From: Longimicrobium terrae
GTDB lineage: Bacteria > Gemmatimonadota > Gemmatimonadetes > Longimicrobiales > Longimicrobiaceae
Direction: 5' to 3'
DNA: 64,000 nucleotides
Assembly: GCF_014202995.1 (NCBI RefSeq)
Contig: NZ_JACHIA010000003.1
Span: forward strand, 1-64,000
The position numbers were made by a program, and so were the translations under genes. This document shows positions 1-9,162 of this stretch, in pieces. The notes beneath the pieces were generated by a model. The model did no database searches, had not been told where the DNA came from, and saw only the letters and a program-made list of their open reading frames with translations. Positions within the stretch are counted from its first letter, which is position 1, and each line of letters begins with the position of its first letter.

Positions 1-95
1 CCCCACACGCGGGGTGAATCGGAGGAGCAACCAGGCCTGCGCAGACAAGATACGGCTCAGGCGCGCATCCACATAATCATACGAGGCTGGACATC

Positions 96-160
96 ACCAT
101 CCGCCGAGCCAACGTCGCGTTACGCACGCCCGTTCTCGCGGGGAGAGCAGATCCTTCGTC
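96..160 (+). repeat. Dispersed intergenic repeat, AGATCCTTCG family, copy 1
   Basis: About 65 bp beginning ACCATCCGCCGAGCC and ending GCAGATCCTTCGTC. It is nearly identical to 28018-28079, with a few small indels, and its right end recurs at 20755-20775. The copies lie outside genes. Function unknown. Confidence 0.75.
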
Positions 161-230
161 GGCGCCAGAGTTCGGCACGGTGGAAAGAGCGTCCTCGGCC
201 CGGCGCGCATCGGCGGAATGCGAAACGACG

Positions 231-267
231 AAGGGCACCGATTCCATGGTCCGGAATCGGCGCCCTT
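231..267 (-). terminator. Hairpin terminator of the M28 peptidase gene
   Basis: A 15-bp stem (231-245 with 253-267, one mismatch) and a 7-nt loop lie about 65 nt beyond the stop of the minus-strand peptidase gene. The following minus-strand sequence has only a weak T run. Confidence 0.5.
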
Positions 268-331
268 AATCATCCACCATCCACTGTCATCATCCCACGA
301 TCCGCCACGACTGCGGCGGACATCGTGTGGA

Positions 332-1951
332 TCAGCGGGTCATGCGGCGCACTTCCTCCAGCCCGCGCGGGTCCCAGCGCGGGCGCTCCTGCGCGTTGGC
401 GATCTCGTTGACCAGGTAGAACACCATCCGCGAAATGCGCGCGGCCTTGTCGGTGTCGATCTTCTCCACCTCGTCCGAGGGCAGGTGGTAGTCCGGGTGC
501 ACACCGCTGAAGAAGAACAGGGCGGGCACTTCCTTGCGCGCGAAATTGAAGTGGTCAGAGCGGAAAAAGAAGCGCTCCTGCGGCCAGATGTCGTCGCTGA
601 GCGTAAGCGAAAGCTCCGGATGCTGGCGCCCCACGAAGTTGGCCACCTGCCCCAGCGTGGAGTAGTTCTTTCCGATCACGACCACGCTGTCCGGGCTGTT
701 GCGCCCGATCATGTCCACGTTGACGTTCGCCACGATCTGCCCCAGCGGCACCGTGGGATGGTCCGAGAACCATTCCGAGCCCAGCAGCCCCTTCTCTTCC
801 CCGCTCACGTGCAGAAAGATGATGCTGCGGCGGGGCCGCGCGCCCAGCCGCGCGAACGCCTCGGCCACTTCCAGCAGCCCCGTGGTGCCGCTGGCGTCGT
901 CATCCGCGCCGTTGTAGATGCTGTCGCCGTTCACCGGCCGTCCCACGCCCACGTGGTCCATGTGCGCGGACAGCACCACGTACTCATTGCGCAGCGCCGG
1001 ATCGCTTCCCGGAAGAATGGCGACCACGTTGGGCGCGTTGCGCTCGTCGGCGTTCTCCATCGGCAGTGCGCCGCTCGCCGTCACCCCGGCCAGCACGACC
1101 GGCGCGGCGGCCGGAGCGCGCCACTGCTCATCCAGCGACATCCCCGCCGTACGAAAGAACTGCTGCGCGGCGCCATACGTCACGAAGTACTGCGGAAAGC
1201 CCGCCTCGCCACCCAGGCTGCGCGCGCCCGCCGCGGTCTGCCGCGTGTAGGCGGCAATGCTGTCCGCCGTCCACGACGGCTCCAGCACGTAGACGATCGC
1301 CGATGCGCCCGCCCGCTGCGCCGCCGTCGCCTGCCGGTTGCGCTCCACGCGCCAGTCGCGGCTCCCGCCGCTGCCCGGAAGCGCCGTCACCACCACGCGG
1401 TCGCGCAGGCTGCCCTGCGCCAGCACGCCGTCCGCGGCGCGCCCGGCATACACCAGCCCGGCCGAAGCCAGCGGCTGCGCCGTGCCGCCGCGCGCAAAGA
1501 AGTCGCGCCCCAACTGCAGGCGCTGCGAGCCGCCCGAACCCCGAAGTTCCAGCCCGGCGCCCGCCGCGCGAAGGCGGCGCAGCGGAAACGGCCACCACTG
1601 GTAAAAGGTGCTGTTTTCGCCGCCCGGCTGCATTCCCCACAGCTTGTACTGGTTCACCAGGTAGCTGGCGGCGATCTCCAGCTCCGGGCTGGGCGTATCG
1701 CGTCCGCGCATGCGGTCCGAGGCCAGGAACTCGATGCGGGCGTAGACGTCCTGCGGGGTGATGGTGGCCACCGCCTGCTCCATCGTCAGCCCGGGCGCCG
1801 CGGGGTGCGCGGGGAGGGGAGACGACTGCGCGCCCATGCTCATCGGCGGCTCGGAGGCCGGCGCGGGCAGGGGCGCGGGGGTGGACGCGGGCGCCGCGCA
1901 GGCAGACAGTGCCAGCGCGGCGGAAAAGGCGGCGTACGTGCGTCGCGTCAT
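332..1951 (-). CDS. M28 family zinc peptidase, lipoprotein
   Basis: Predicted exported di-zinc aminopeptidase of family M28. The N terminus has a signal peptide with a lipobox ending at Cys18 (LSAC), so it is probably an outer-membrane or periplasmic lipoprotein. A region around residues 160-290 looks like the PA-type insert of M28 enzymes. The catalytic domain shows the metal and catalytic residues in order: His330 (AHMDHVG), Asp350 (GADDDASG), Glu385/Glu386 (SGEEKG), Asp413 (NVDMIG) and His489 (HPDYH). All are intact, so activity is expected; the substrate is unknown. The ATG is preceded by a GGAG ribosome site. A related peptidase lies at 20950-22668. It lies just downstream of the exported Tyr/Arg-rich gene on the same strand. 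Confidence 0.92.
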   Translation of the reverse strand: MTRRTYAAFSAALALSACAAPASTPAPLPAPASEPPMSMGAQSSPLPAHPAAPGLTMEQAVATITPQDVYARIEFLASDRMRGRDTPSPELEIAASYLVNQYKLWGMQPGGENSTFYQWWPFPLRRLRAAGAGLELRGSGGSQRLQLGRDFFARGGTAQPLASAGLVYAGRAADGVLAQGSLRDRVVVTALPGSGGSRDWRVERNRQATAAQRAGASAIVYVLEPSWTADSIAAYTRQTAAGARSLGGEAGFPQYFVTYGAAQQFFRTAGMSLDEQWRAPAAAPVVLAGVTASGALPMENADERNAPNVVAILPGSDPALRNEYVVLSAHMDHVGVGRPVNGDSIYNGADDDASGTTGLLEVAEAFARLGARPRRSIIFLHVSGEEKGLLGSEWFSDHPTVPLGQIVANVNVDMIGRNSPDSVVVIGKNYSTLGQVANFVGRQHPELSLTLSDDIWPQERFFFRSDHFNFARKEVPALFFFSGVHPDYHLPSDEVEKIDTDKAARISRMVFYLVNEIANAQERPRWDPRGLEEVRRMTR

Positions 1952-1972
1952 GAGGGGGCTCCAAGGGTGTGG

Positions 1973-1994
1973 GGGCGGGCCGGACGGCCCGCCC
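1973..1994 (-). terminator. GC-rich intergenic hairpin
   Basis: A perfect 9-bp stem (GGGCGGGCC pairing with GGCCCGCCC) with a 4-nt loop lies in the 46-bp gap between the DUF4384-like gene and the downstream M28 gene. There is no T tract, so it may be a weak terminator, an attenuator or an mRNA-stabilising structure. Confidence 0.4.
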
Positions 1995-1997
1995 GCG

Positions 1998-3452
1998 TCA
2001 CGCCCCGGGCGTCCGTGAGCGCGGGCTCGAAGACGACGAAGGGCGTGAAGACGAACCGCCGGACGATCCGCCGCTGGACCGGCTGCTGGACGGCGGCGAC
2101 GACTCCCGGCGGGGCGCCGCCTCCCGCGGCGGCGCGGATTCCCGGCGCGGGGCCGACTCGCGCCGCGGCTCCGCCTGGCGGCGGGGCTGGCTTTCGCGCG
2201 CCGGCTCCGCTTCGCGCGCTGGGCGGCGCGGCTCGGAGCGGGGCTCCGACCTCGGCTCCGCGGTGCGCGGCTCCGACTGGGGGCGCCGCTGGAACGTGGG
2301 GCGGTCGCGGTTGGGCGCCACGGGGCGCCCCTGCTGCCGCGGCTCCTGCTGCGTTTCGCCGCCGTTGTCCGCGCGGCTGTCCGGAGGCGTTACGCGGGGC
2401 TCCGTGTCCGGCCGGCGCGACGAACCCGTCACGTCCGACGGGCGGGAGCCGCGGCTGGAAGGCCGCTCGTTCGCGCCCGACGATCCCACGCGCGGCTCGT
2501 ACGAGCCTGGGCGCCGCGTGCTGCCGCGCACGTCCGATCCGCGGCTTTCCGGCGCGTTGCCGCGCACGTCGGCGCCGTCCTGCGGGCGCGGGCGGGGCGT
2601 GTAGCCGGCCCGGGCCGTGGGCGCGTTGCCCGCGGTGCGCTCCTTGTAGCCGTGCAGCGGCGGCGGCTGGCGGTGCGTGCGGTAGTAGTCGCCGTAGTAG
2701 GCCCGGCGGCTGCCGCGCCAGTAGCGCGTATCATAATAGTACCGCTGGCGGCCCAGGAAAATGCGCACCCGGTCGCAGCCGTACGAATCGTAGTCGTAGT
2801 ACGAAATGTTGGTGTACCAGTCGCCGTAGCCGTCATAGCAGGCGTACCGCGGATAGCGGTAGCGGCGGCCCACGTGGTACGTGTAGTAGTCGGTGCTCTC
2901 GTACCCCTGCGCGTTCTCCGGCACCACGGTGCGGACGATCTCGTCCATGGCGTAGAACGGGTCGCCGTAGATGCTGCGGTTGGCGTCCCATCCGGCGTAG
3001 CGCGGGCGGTACAGGTCGCGCACGCGGTACAGCTCCAGCGGTTCGTCCAGCATCACGGCGAAGACGTAGCCCATCCCCACGCCGCCGCGCACGCGCAGGT
3101 AGTCCCACCCGCCGCGCGAGCCCAGGCTCAGGGTGCGGCCGCCGTCCACCCACCCGTCGTCGTCGTACGAGCGGGGGTAGAGGACGTCGACGTCGCCGTT
3201 GGTGTCGATGTGAAAGACGGCCAGGTAGCCGTCGCGTTCGGTTCGCACGTTCACCCGCATGCGGTCGCCCGAGCGGAAGACGTCGCCGCCGTTCATCCAC
3301 ACGCGTACGTCGCCGTTCTGCGCGGCGAGTGCGGCGGTGATGGCCGAGGCGCCGGAAAGCGTGGCCGGCACGAGGGGCGCGGACTCGGCGGCGGCCGGAA
3401 CGGCGCCGAGCGCGGCGAGCACGAGGCCCGCGGCAAGAATTCTGGTTTTCAT
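1998..3452 (-). CDS. Exported DUF4384-like protein with Tyr-rich core and Arg/Ser/Pro/Glu-rich tail
   Basis: A 484-residue exported protein. It starts at MKTRILAAG, where a GGAGAC ribosome site precedes the ATG, and has a Sec signal peptide ending near AAA. Residues about 30-150 resemble DUF4384 domains (a 'VRVWMNGGDVFRSGDRMRV' type strand pattern, then 'GYLAVFHIDTNGDVDVLYP'), a fold often found in surface or kinase-linked proteins. The middle is rich in Tyr, with clusters such as QRYYYDTRYWRGSRRAYY. The last 170 residues are low-complexity repeats of Arg, Glu, Ser, Pro and Ala, ending in a Ser-rich stretch. Function is unknown; a surface or peptidoglycan-binding role is only a guess. Transcription probably continues toward the M28 gene. 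Confidence 0.8.
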   Translation of the reverse strand: MKTRILAAGLVLAALGAVPAAAESAPLVPATLSGASAITAALAAQNGDVRVWMNGGDVFRSGDRMRVNVRTERDGYLAVFHIDTNGDVDVLYPRSYDDDGWVDGGRTLSLGSRGGWDYLRVRGGVGMGYVFAVMLDEPLELYRVRDLYRPRYAGWDANRSIYGDPFYAMDEIVRTVVPENAQGYESTDYYTYHVGRRYRYPRYACYDGYGDWYTNISYYDYDSYGCDRVRIFLGRQRYYYDTRYWRGSRRAYYGDYYRTHRQPPPLHGYKERTAGNAPTARAGYTPRPRPQDGADVRGNAPESRGSDVRGSTRRPGSYEPRVGSSGANERPSSRGSRPSDVTGSSRRPDTEPRVTPPDSRADNGGETQQEPRQQGRPVAPNRDRPTFQRRPQSEPRTAEPRSEPRSEPRRPAREAEPARESQPRRQAEPRRESAPRRESAPPREAAPRRESSPPSSSRSSGGSSGGSSSRPSSSSSPRSRTPGA

Positions 3453-4007
3453 CAGTGGGTCTCCGGTGGAGCGGGGTTGAGCACCCATGCAGCGCGGCAA
3501 GCGCCGTTCCGAACCCGCCTCCATGCAACATACAAGGAAAGTGCTGGATGAACAAACGTTTCCGCCGCTCCACCGCGCGTCCCTGCGTCACCGTGCGGGG
3601 ACGGGTGTTCTCGGAATGCGGACGATAGGGGAGAGTGCGTCAGTGCGGGGTGCGTGAGTGCGTTAGTGCGGAACTGCAGTACGAAAGTACGAGAGTGCGA
3701 AAGTGCAGCACCCTTGGACGGGGTCGGCTGTCCGCTGCGGTGTGTGAGGCGTATCCCCCTGCCGTTCCCCCCGCGTACCTCCGCTACCCCTGCGTCCTCC
3801 GCGTGAAACGGACGGCAGTCTCGGCGGGCACACACGCCTGGGACGGGGCGGAATTGCGGCGGTGGTTGACGCCCCGCACCGCACCACGGTACTTTTCCGG
3901 ATTGTCCCACGCATCGCCAGGAGCCGCGCCGCGGCTTTTCCGGCGCGCCCGCGTTCCGCCCCGCTCCGCGGCGGGCGCCCTCCAGACGGGTCCCCCAACA
4001 CCAGGCT
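3453..4007. other. Intergenic region between divergent exported-protein gene and mfd
   Basis: It must hold the promoters of the minus-strand exported protein and of mfd, but no clear -35/-10 pair was found. It contains the GTGCGTGAGTGCG-type repeat at 3631-3712 and, near 3780-3820, a CCTCCGCGTGAAACGG string resembling the repeat between glgX and the next gene. Confidence 0.55.
3631..3712. repeat. GTGCGTGAGTGCG short-unit repeat, 5' side of mfd
   Basis: Degenerate tandem units of about 8 nt (AGTGCGTC, AGTGCGGG, GTGCGTGA, GTGCGTTA) run through this stretch. The same sequence type sits directly after mfd at 7345-7470. Confidence 0.7.
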
Positions 4008-7000
4008 GTGCCGCATCCGCTGCTGATCGACTCGTTCCAGACCGTTCCCGCGTTCCGCGACCTGGCCGCAGGCCTGCCGCGCGCGGGCGAGTCGGTGGTC
4101 GCGGCGGGGCTGGCGGGCTCTTCGCCGCTGCTGCTGCTGTCCGCGCTGCACCGCGCCCGGCCGGAGCGCATGTGGCTGGTGGTGACGAGCGGCCCCGAAG
4201 ACGCCGAAATGGCGTCCAGCGACCTGGAATCGGTGCTGGGCGACACCTCCGTCTTTCTGTATCCCCAGCGCGAATCCCTTCCCTACGAGGAGGGCGAGCC
4301 GCACCTGGAGATCGGCGGTACGCGGGTGGAGGCGCTGGAGGCGCTGCTGAGCGGGCGGGCGCGCGTGCTGGTGACCACCGCGCGCGCCATGCAGGAGCTG
4401 TCGCCGGCGGTCGAGGGGCTGCGCGACCTGCGCCTGGAACTGCGCGCCGGCGACACGCTTCGCCTGCCGGAACTGTCGGCGCGCCTGGAGGAGATGGGCT
4501 TTGAGCGCGTCGCCACCGTGGAAGAGGTGGGGCAGTACGCGCTGCGCGGCGGCATCGTCGACGTGTTCGGCTTCGGATCGCCGGAGCCGGCCCGCATCGA
4601 GCTGCTGGGCGACGAGGTGGACAGCATCCGCTTCTTCGACATCCTGTCGCAGCTGTCCGTCCGCACGGTCAACGTGCTGCAACTGCTGCCCGTCGACCTG
4701 CGCAACCCGGACGGCATCGGCGGGGCGCGCCGCACGGAATCGGCCGGGTCCACCGAGGAGCGGCGGTCGCTGCTGGACTACCTGCCCGAAGACACGCTGA
4801 TCGTGCACCTGCACGGCTCGGGAACGCGGCAGGAGCTGGACCGCACCTGGGCCGAGGTCGCGCGCCTGCACGAAAGCGAGGCGCGGCGGGGAACGAAGCC
4901 GGAGCCGCCGGAGCGCGTCTTTCTTCCGCCGGTGGACGCCGTCCGCCGCCTGGCCGCGTTTCCGCAGCTCTTCGTGGAAGAAGCGGGCGACCTGCCGGTG
5001 CAGCGCTGGGCCCGCTTCCGCGCGCTGCCGCCGCCCGCCATCGACCGCGACATGGGGCGGCTGGGCGAGCTGCTCAAGTCCGCCGCCCACGCCGGGGAGC
5101 GCTCGCTCGTCCTCTGCGACAACCAGGGACAGCTGGAGCGCCTGCAGGAGCTGCTGGACGACCTGAAGGTCGCCCGCGCGGTGGAGCTGGCCATCGGCTC
5201 GCTGACCGGCGGGTTCGTGCTGATGGACGCGGAGCCGCCGTTCCGCGTGCTGACGGACCACGAGATCTTTCGCCGCTCGCGCCGCATCCGCAGGCGGCGC
5301 CGGTTTCGCGGCGGCGCGGCGCTGGAAAGCGTGGCCGCGCTCAAGCCCGGCGACTACGTGGTGCACATGGACCACGGCGTGGGGCAGTTCCGGCGGATGG
5401 AGCGCGTCCGCCTGGGCGAGGAGGAGTTCGAGACGCTGGTGATCGAGTACGCGGGCGGCGAACTGCTGCGCGTGCCCGTGCACCGGGTGGACCTGATCGA
5501 GCGCTGGGTCTCGGACGATGACGAGGCCGCGCCGCCCAAGGTGCACCGCATCGGCGGCAAGGACTGGTCGCGCGCCCGGCAGAAGACGCAGAAGGCCATT
5601 CAGGAGATGACGGCCGAGCTGCTGGAGCTGTACGCCAGCCGCCAGGCCGAGCAGGGCTACTCCTTCAGCGCCGACACGCGCTGGCAGCGGGAGATGGAGT
5701 CCGCTTTCCTGTTCGAGGACACGCCGGACCAGCGCCAGGCCACGGAAGACGTCAAGCGCGACATGGAGTCGCCGCGCCCCATGGACCGCCTGATCTGCGG
5801 CGACGTGGGATACGGCAAGACGGAGATCGCCATCCGCGCGGCGTTCAAGGCGGTGCAGGACGGCAAGCAGGTGGCCGTGCTGGTCCCCACGACGATTCTG
5901 GCCGAGCAGCACCTGCACACCTTCAGCGAGCGGCTGGCGGACTTTCCCGTCAAGATCGAGGCGCTGTCCCGCTTCCGCACCGCCAAGGAGCAGAGCTCCG
6001 TGCTCGCCCGGCTGGCGACGGGGGATGTGGACATCGTCGTGGGCACGCACCGCCTGCTTTCGCCCGACATCAAGTTCCGCGACCTGGGACTGATGGTGAT
6101 TGACGAAGAGCAGCGCTTTGGCGTGAAGCACAAGGAGATGCTGAAGCAGCTGCGCCGCTCGGTGGACGTGCTGACGCTGACGGCGACGCCCATTCCGCGC
6201 ACCCTGCACTTTTCGCTGCTGGGGCTGCGCGACATGACGCTGATTCAGACGCCCCCGCGCGACCGGCAGCCCGTGATCACCCACGTGCTCCCGTGGACGG
6301 ACGCCATCCTGGAAGACGCCATCCGGCGCGAGCTGGACCGCGGCGGCCAGGTGTTCTTTGTCCACAACCGGGTGGAAACCATCGGCGCCGTCGCGCAGAA
6401 GGTGCAGGCGATGGTGCCCGACGCGCGCATCGGCATTGCGCACGGGCAGATGCGCGAAAAGGAACTGGAAGAGGTGATGACCCTCTTTCTGGAGGGCGAG
6501 GCCGACATCCTGGTGGCCACGGCGATCGTGGAGGCGGGGCTGGACGTGCCCCGCGCCAACACGCTGATCGTCAACCGGGCGGACCACTTCGGCCTGAGCC
6601 AGCTGTACCAGATCCGCGGCCGCGTGGGGCGCAGCCATCACCGCGCCTACTGCTACCTGCTGGTTCCGGACGAGATCGAGGAAGACGCCGAAAAGCGGCT
6701 GCGGGTGCTGGAGCACTACACCGAGCTGGGCAGCGGCTACCGCATCGCGCTCAAGGACCTTGAACTGCGCGGCGCGGGTAACATCCTGGGCCAGCAGCAG
6801 TCCGGCTTCGTGCATGCGGTGGGGCTGGACACCTACCTGCGGCTGCTGGAGGAAACCATCCGGCAGATCCGCGGCGCCGGAACCGACGGCCCCGCCCCGC
6901 TGGCCGACGTTTCGGTGGACGGTACCGCGCTGATTCCCGACGCGTACATCCCCGACGAGGCGCAGAAGCTGAGCTTCTACCGGCGCCTGAGCCGCGAAAC

Positions 7001-7346
7001 CACGCTGGACGGGATCGAGGCCGTGCGCCGCGAACTGCGCGACCGGTACGGCCCGCTTCCGGAAGAGGTGGAGAGGCTGCTGGGAACCGCCTCGCTGCGG
7101 CTGCTGGGCGGCGAGTTGGGGGTGGAGCGGCTGCTGGTTCGCCCGTGGGACGTGCGCCTGAACTTTCGCAAGGGCGTGGTGCCGCGGATGGCGTCGCTGC
7201 AGCGGGCGCTGCAGGCGTGGCAGTTCAGCGTGGAGGTTCGCCGCCCCCTTCCCCTGTCGCTCACGCTGACGCGGCACGGCACGGAGCCGATTCTGAACAC
7301 CCTGGTCCCCGCCCTGCGCGACCTGGCGGCGGAAATGGCAAAATGA
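4008..7346 (+). CDS. mfd: Transcription-repair coupling factor Mfd
   Basis: An SF2 translocase that removes RNA polymerase stalled at DNA lesions and recruits UvrA. At 1112 residues it is close to the usual 1,100-1,200. The N-terminal UvrB-like region is followed by a CarD-like RNA-polymerase-interacting domain near 445-500 (GDYVVHMDHGVGQF). The helicase motor follows: Walker A GDVGYGKT at 598-605, DEEQ box at 699-702, TATPIPRTL, and motif VI GRVGRSHHR near 871. The C-terminal TRCF domain covers the last 150 residues. The start is a GTG (MPHPLLIDSFQ). The gene is flanked on both sides by copies of the same short-unit repeat, and its TGA sits at the first bases of the downstream copy. Confidence 0.97.
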   Translation: MPHPLLIDSFQTVPAFRDLAAGLPRAGESVVAAGLAGSSPLLLLSALHRARPERMWLVVTSGPEDAEMASSDLESVLGDTSVFLYPQRESLPYEEGEPHLEIGGTRVEALEALLSGRARVLVTTARAMQELSPAVEGLRDLRLELRAGDTLRLPELSARLEEMGFERVATVEEVGQYALRGGIVDVFGFGSPEPARIELLGDEVDSIRFFDILSQLSVRTVNVLQLLPVDLRNPDGIGGARRTESAGSTEERRSLLDYLPEDTLIVHLHGSGTRQELDRTWAEVARLHESEARRGTKPEPPERVFLPPVDAVRRLAAFPQLFVEEAGDLPVQRWARFRALPPPAIDRDMGRLGELLKSAAHAGERSLVLCDNQGQLERLQELLDDLKVARAVELAIGSLTGGFVLMDAEPPFRVLTDHEIFRRSRRIRRRRRFRGGAALESVAALKPGDYVVHMDHGVGQFRRMERVRLGEEEFETLVIEYAGGELLRVPVHRVDLIERWVSDDDEAAPPKVHRIGGKDWSRARQKTQKAIQEMTAELLELYASRQAEQGYSFSADTRWQREMESAFLFEDTPDQRQATEDVKRDMESPRPMDRLICGDVGYGKTEIAIRAAFKAVQDGKQVAVLVPTTILAEQHLHTFSERLADFPVKIEALSRFRTAKEQSSVLARLATGDVDIVVGTHRLLSPDIKFRDLGLMVIDEEQRFGVKHKEMLKQLRRSVDVLTLTATPIPRTLHFSLLGLRDMTLIQTPPRDRQPVITHVLPWTDAILEDAIRRELDRGGQVFFVHNRVETIGAVAQKVQAMVPDARIGIAHGQMREKELEEVMTLFLEGEADILVATAIVEAGLDVPRANTLIVNRADHFGLSQLYQIRGRVGRSHHRAYCYLLVPDEIEEDAEKRLRVLEHYTELGSGYRIALKDLELRGAGNILGQQQSGFVHAVGLDTYLRLLEETIRQIRGAGTDGPAPLADVSVDGTALIPDAYIPDEAQKLSFYRRLSRETTLDGIEAVRRELRDRYGPLPEEVERLLGTASLRLLGGELGVERLLVRPWDVRLNFRKGVVPRMASLQRALQAWQFSVEVRRPLPLSLTLTRHGTEPILNTLVPALRDLAAEMAK

Positions 7347-7470
7347 AAGTGCGTGAGTGCGGGGTGCGTCAGTGCGTGAGTGCGAACGGCACCGGGCACC
7401 GGGCACTCGGCACTGGGCACTCGCCGTTGAAGCACTCACGCACCCAGCACTGACGCACTACCGCACTTCT
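7345..7470. repeat. GTGCGTGAGTGCG repeat forming an inverted pair after mfd
   Basis: The left part (7347-7385) repeats GTGCGTGAGTGCG units. The right part (7430-7470) is roughly their reverse complement (GCACTCACGCACC). A CACCGGGCACCGGGCACT-like stretch lies between. The whole could fold into a long imperfect hairpin directly behind the mfd stop codon, possibly ending transcription. Related to 3631-3712. Confidence 0.7.
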
Positions 7471-7553
7471 GTTCGTTCGACTTCCAGAGTGCCGGCGGGC
7501 CCGGGGGCCTTCCGGCGTGAACTCACAATCCAACCCCGGTCCGGAGAACACGA

Positions 7554-9101
7554 ATGAAGTTGTCCCGCTGGGCGTTCATGGCCGCCCCGTTCGCCGTCGC
7601 GGCGTGCGGCATGGGTGGCGCCATGACGTCCCACACCGACGTGGTGGCCAAGGCCGCCGGCACGGAACTGCGCGTGGAAGACGCGGCGCAGATCCTGGCC
7701 GCCAATCCGCAGATTCCCGCCGACCCGCAGGTGGTTCGCGCGCTGGCCGACCTGTGGGTCGATTATTCGCTGCTGGCCACCGCGGCCGCCGAGGACACCA
7801 GCCTCAAGGTGCTGGACCTGGACGAGTTCGTTCAGGACGAGACGCGCGAGCAGACGGTGTTCCGCTACCTGGAAACCCAGGTGCGCCCCGACACCGTGAT
7901 CGACGACGCGCGTCTGGAGCAGATGTGGAACACCGAAGGGCCCGGCGTAGAGATCCGCGCCCGCCACGTGCTGTTCCGCCCGGCGCCGGAAGCGACCCCG
8001 CAGCAGCGGCAGGCGCTGAAGGCCAAGGCCGAGCAGGTGCGCGCCCGCGCGGCCGCCGGTGAGGACTTCGCCACGCTGGCCAAGGAGTTCACCGAAGAGC
8101 CCGGCGGCAAGGAGCGCGGCGGCGACCTGGACTGGTTCGGCCGCGGCCGCATGGTGCCCCAGTTCGAGGAAGCGGCCTTCAAGCTGCAGCCCGGACAGGT
8201 GAGCCCGGTGGTGGAAACCCCGTTCGGCTACCACGTCATCAAGGTGGAAGACCGCCGCCAGCAGGCGCTGGGCGAGAACCGCGAGGCGTACCGCCAGCAG
8301 CTTCTGGGCAGCGCCCGGCAGCGCGCCGTGGGCACCTACGTGGATTCCATGAAGAAGGTGGCCAAGGTCACCATGGAGCCCACCGCGCTGGAAGCCCTGC
8401 GCGAACTGGGCGGCCAGGACAACCTGGAGCTGCGCGGCCGCGCGGCCAGCCGTTCGCTGGCCAGCTACCAGGGCGGCGAAATCACGGCCGGTGAACTGGC
8501 CACCCTGCTGCAGGGCGTGCCCGCCGGACAGCGCGAGCAGATCAAGACCGCCCCCGAGGCGGACCTGCGCGGCTTCGTGGAGAACGAGGCGCTCAAGGAG
8601 TATCTGTACGCCGACGCGCAGAAGAAGAACTTCAAGCTTTCCGCCGCCGCGGTGGACAGCATCCGCACCGGCACGCGCATGGGGATTCACCAGATCCTCG
8701 AGGCGTCCGGCCTGGCCAACCGCCGCTTTCCCAAGGGCAAGGCCGGCACCGGCGCCATTCAGGAAGCCGTGCGCCAGTTGATGGAGCAGGCCGTGGGCGG
8801 CCAGCGCCAGCTTCCGCCGCTGGGCAAGCTGGGCTTTGCGCTGCGCAACTCGTACGGCGCCGACGTGAACGCCGAGTCGTTCCAGCGCGTGGTGGACCGC
8901 ATGAAGGTGATCCGCGCGTCGCAGCCGCAGCAGGGCCCGGGCGGAATGCCGGGCGGACCGCAGGGCATGCCGCCGGGCGCCATGCCTCCGGGTGCCATGC
9001 CCCAGGGCGCCCCGCCGCAGGGCCAGCAGGACCCCCGCGCGCAGCCGCAGGCCGCGCCGGGCGCCGCCCCCCAGGGCGCGGCTCCGCAGGGCCAGCGCTG
9101 A
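7554..9101 (+). CDS. Peptidylprolyl isomerase (parvulin/PpiC type), lipoprotein
   Basis: A periplasmic folding catalyst anchored as a lipoprotein, with a lipobox (VAAC) at Cys18. Residues about 135-230 form a parvulin rotamase domain, with ARHVLF at its start, the signature GGDLDWFGRGRMVPQFEEA, and FGYHVIKVED at its end. A helical SurA/PrsA-like chaperone region lies on both sides. The C terminus (from about 462) is a Pro/Gly/Gln/Met-rich low-complexity tail, probably disordered. It is followed by a second SurA-type protein on the same strand, suggesting a two-member outer-membrane protein folding module. The ATG has GGAGAA upstream. Confidence 0.92.
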   Translation: MKLSRWAFMAAPFAVAACGMGGAMTSHTDVVAKAAGTELRVEDAAQILAANPQIPADPQVVRALADLWVDYSLLATAAAEDTSLKVLDLDEFVQDETREQTVFRYLETQVRPDTVIDDARLEQMWNTEGPGVEIRARHVLFRPAPEATPQQRQALKAKAEQVRARAAAGEDFATLAKEFTEEPGGKERGGDLDWFGRGRMVPQFEEAAFKLQPGQVSPVVETPFGYHVIKVEDRRQQALGENREAYRQQLLGSARQRAVGTYVDSMKKVAKVTMEPTALEALRELGGQDNLELRGRAASRSLASYQGGEITAGELATLLQGVPAGQREQIKTAPEADLRGFVENEALKEYLYADAQKKNFKLSAAAVDSIRTGTRMGIHQILEASGLANRRFPKGKAGTGAIQEAVRQLMEQAVGGQRQLPPLGKLGFALRNSYGADVNAESFQRVVDRMKVIRASQPQQGPGGMPGGPQGMPPGAMPPGAMPQGAPPQGQQDPRAQPQAAPGAAPQGAAPQGQR

Positions 9102-9162
9102 CCGGGCCCCCGCGCCGCATGCCGGCGCGGGGAACCCCGGGCGGGTGAACAGGATATAAGCA

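Larger units (their letters stand above)
1..331. other. Gene-free edge region with a dispersed repeat and a terminator
   Basis: No credible gene. The stretch carries one copy of a short dispersed repeat (96-160) and a strong hairpin (231-267) at the 3' side of the minus-strand peptidase that follows. Long open frames crossing here are antisense artefacts of high GC. Confidence 0.6.

Noticed and set aside
218-3340. Long open reading frame of about 1,040 codons on the plus strand
   Set aside because: It lies antisense to two well-supported minus-strand genes and is rich in Arg, Pro and Ala, typical of GC-rich shadow frames. The same applies to long opposing frames at 3663-7439, 12421-16317, 21103-24648 and 52183-54345.
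3631-3712. Possible CRISPR array near mfd
   Set aside because: The units are about 8 nt and run together without regular spacers, so this is a simple short-unit repeat, not CRISPR.
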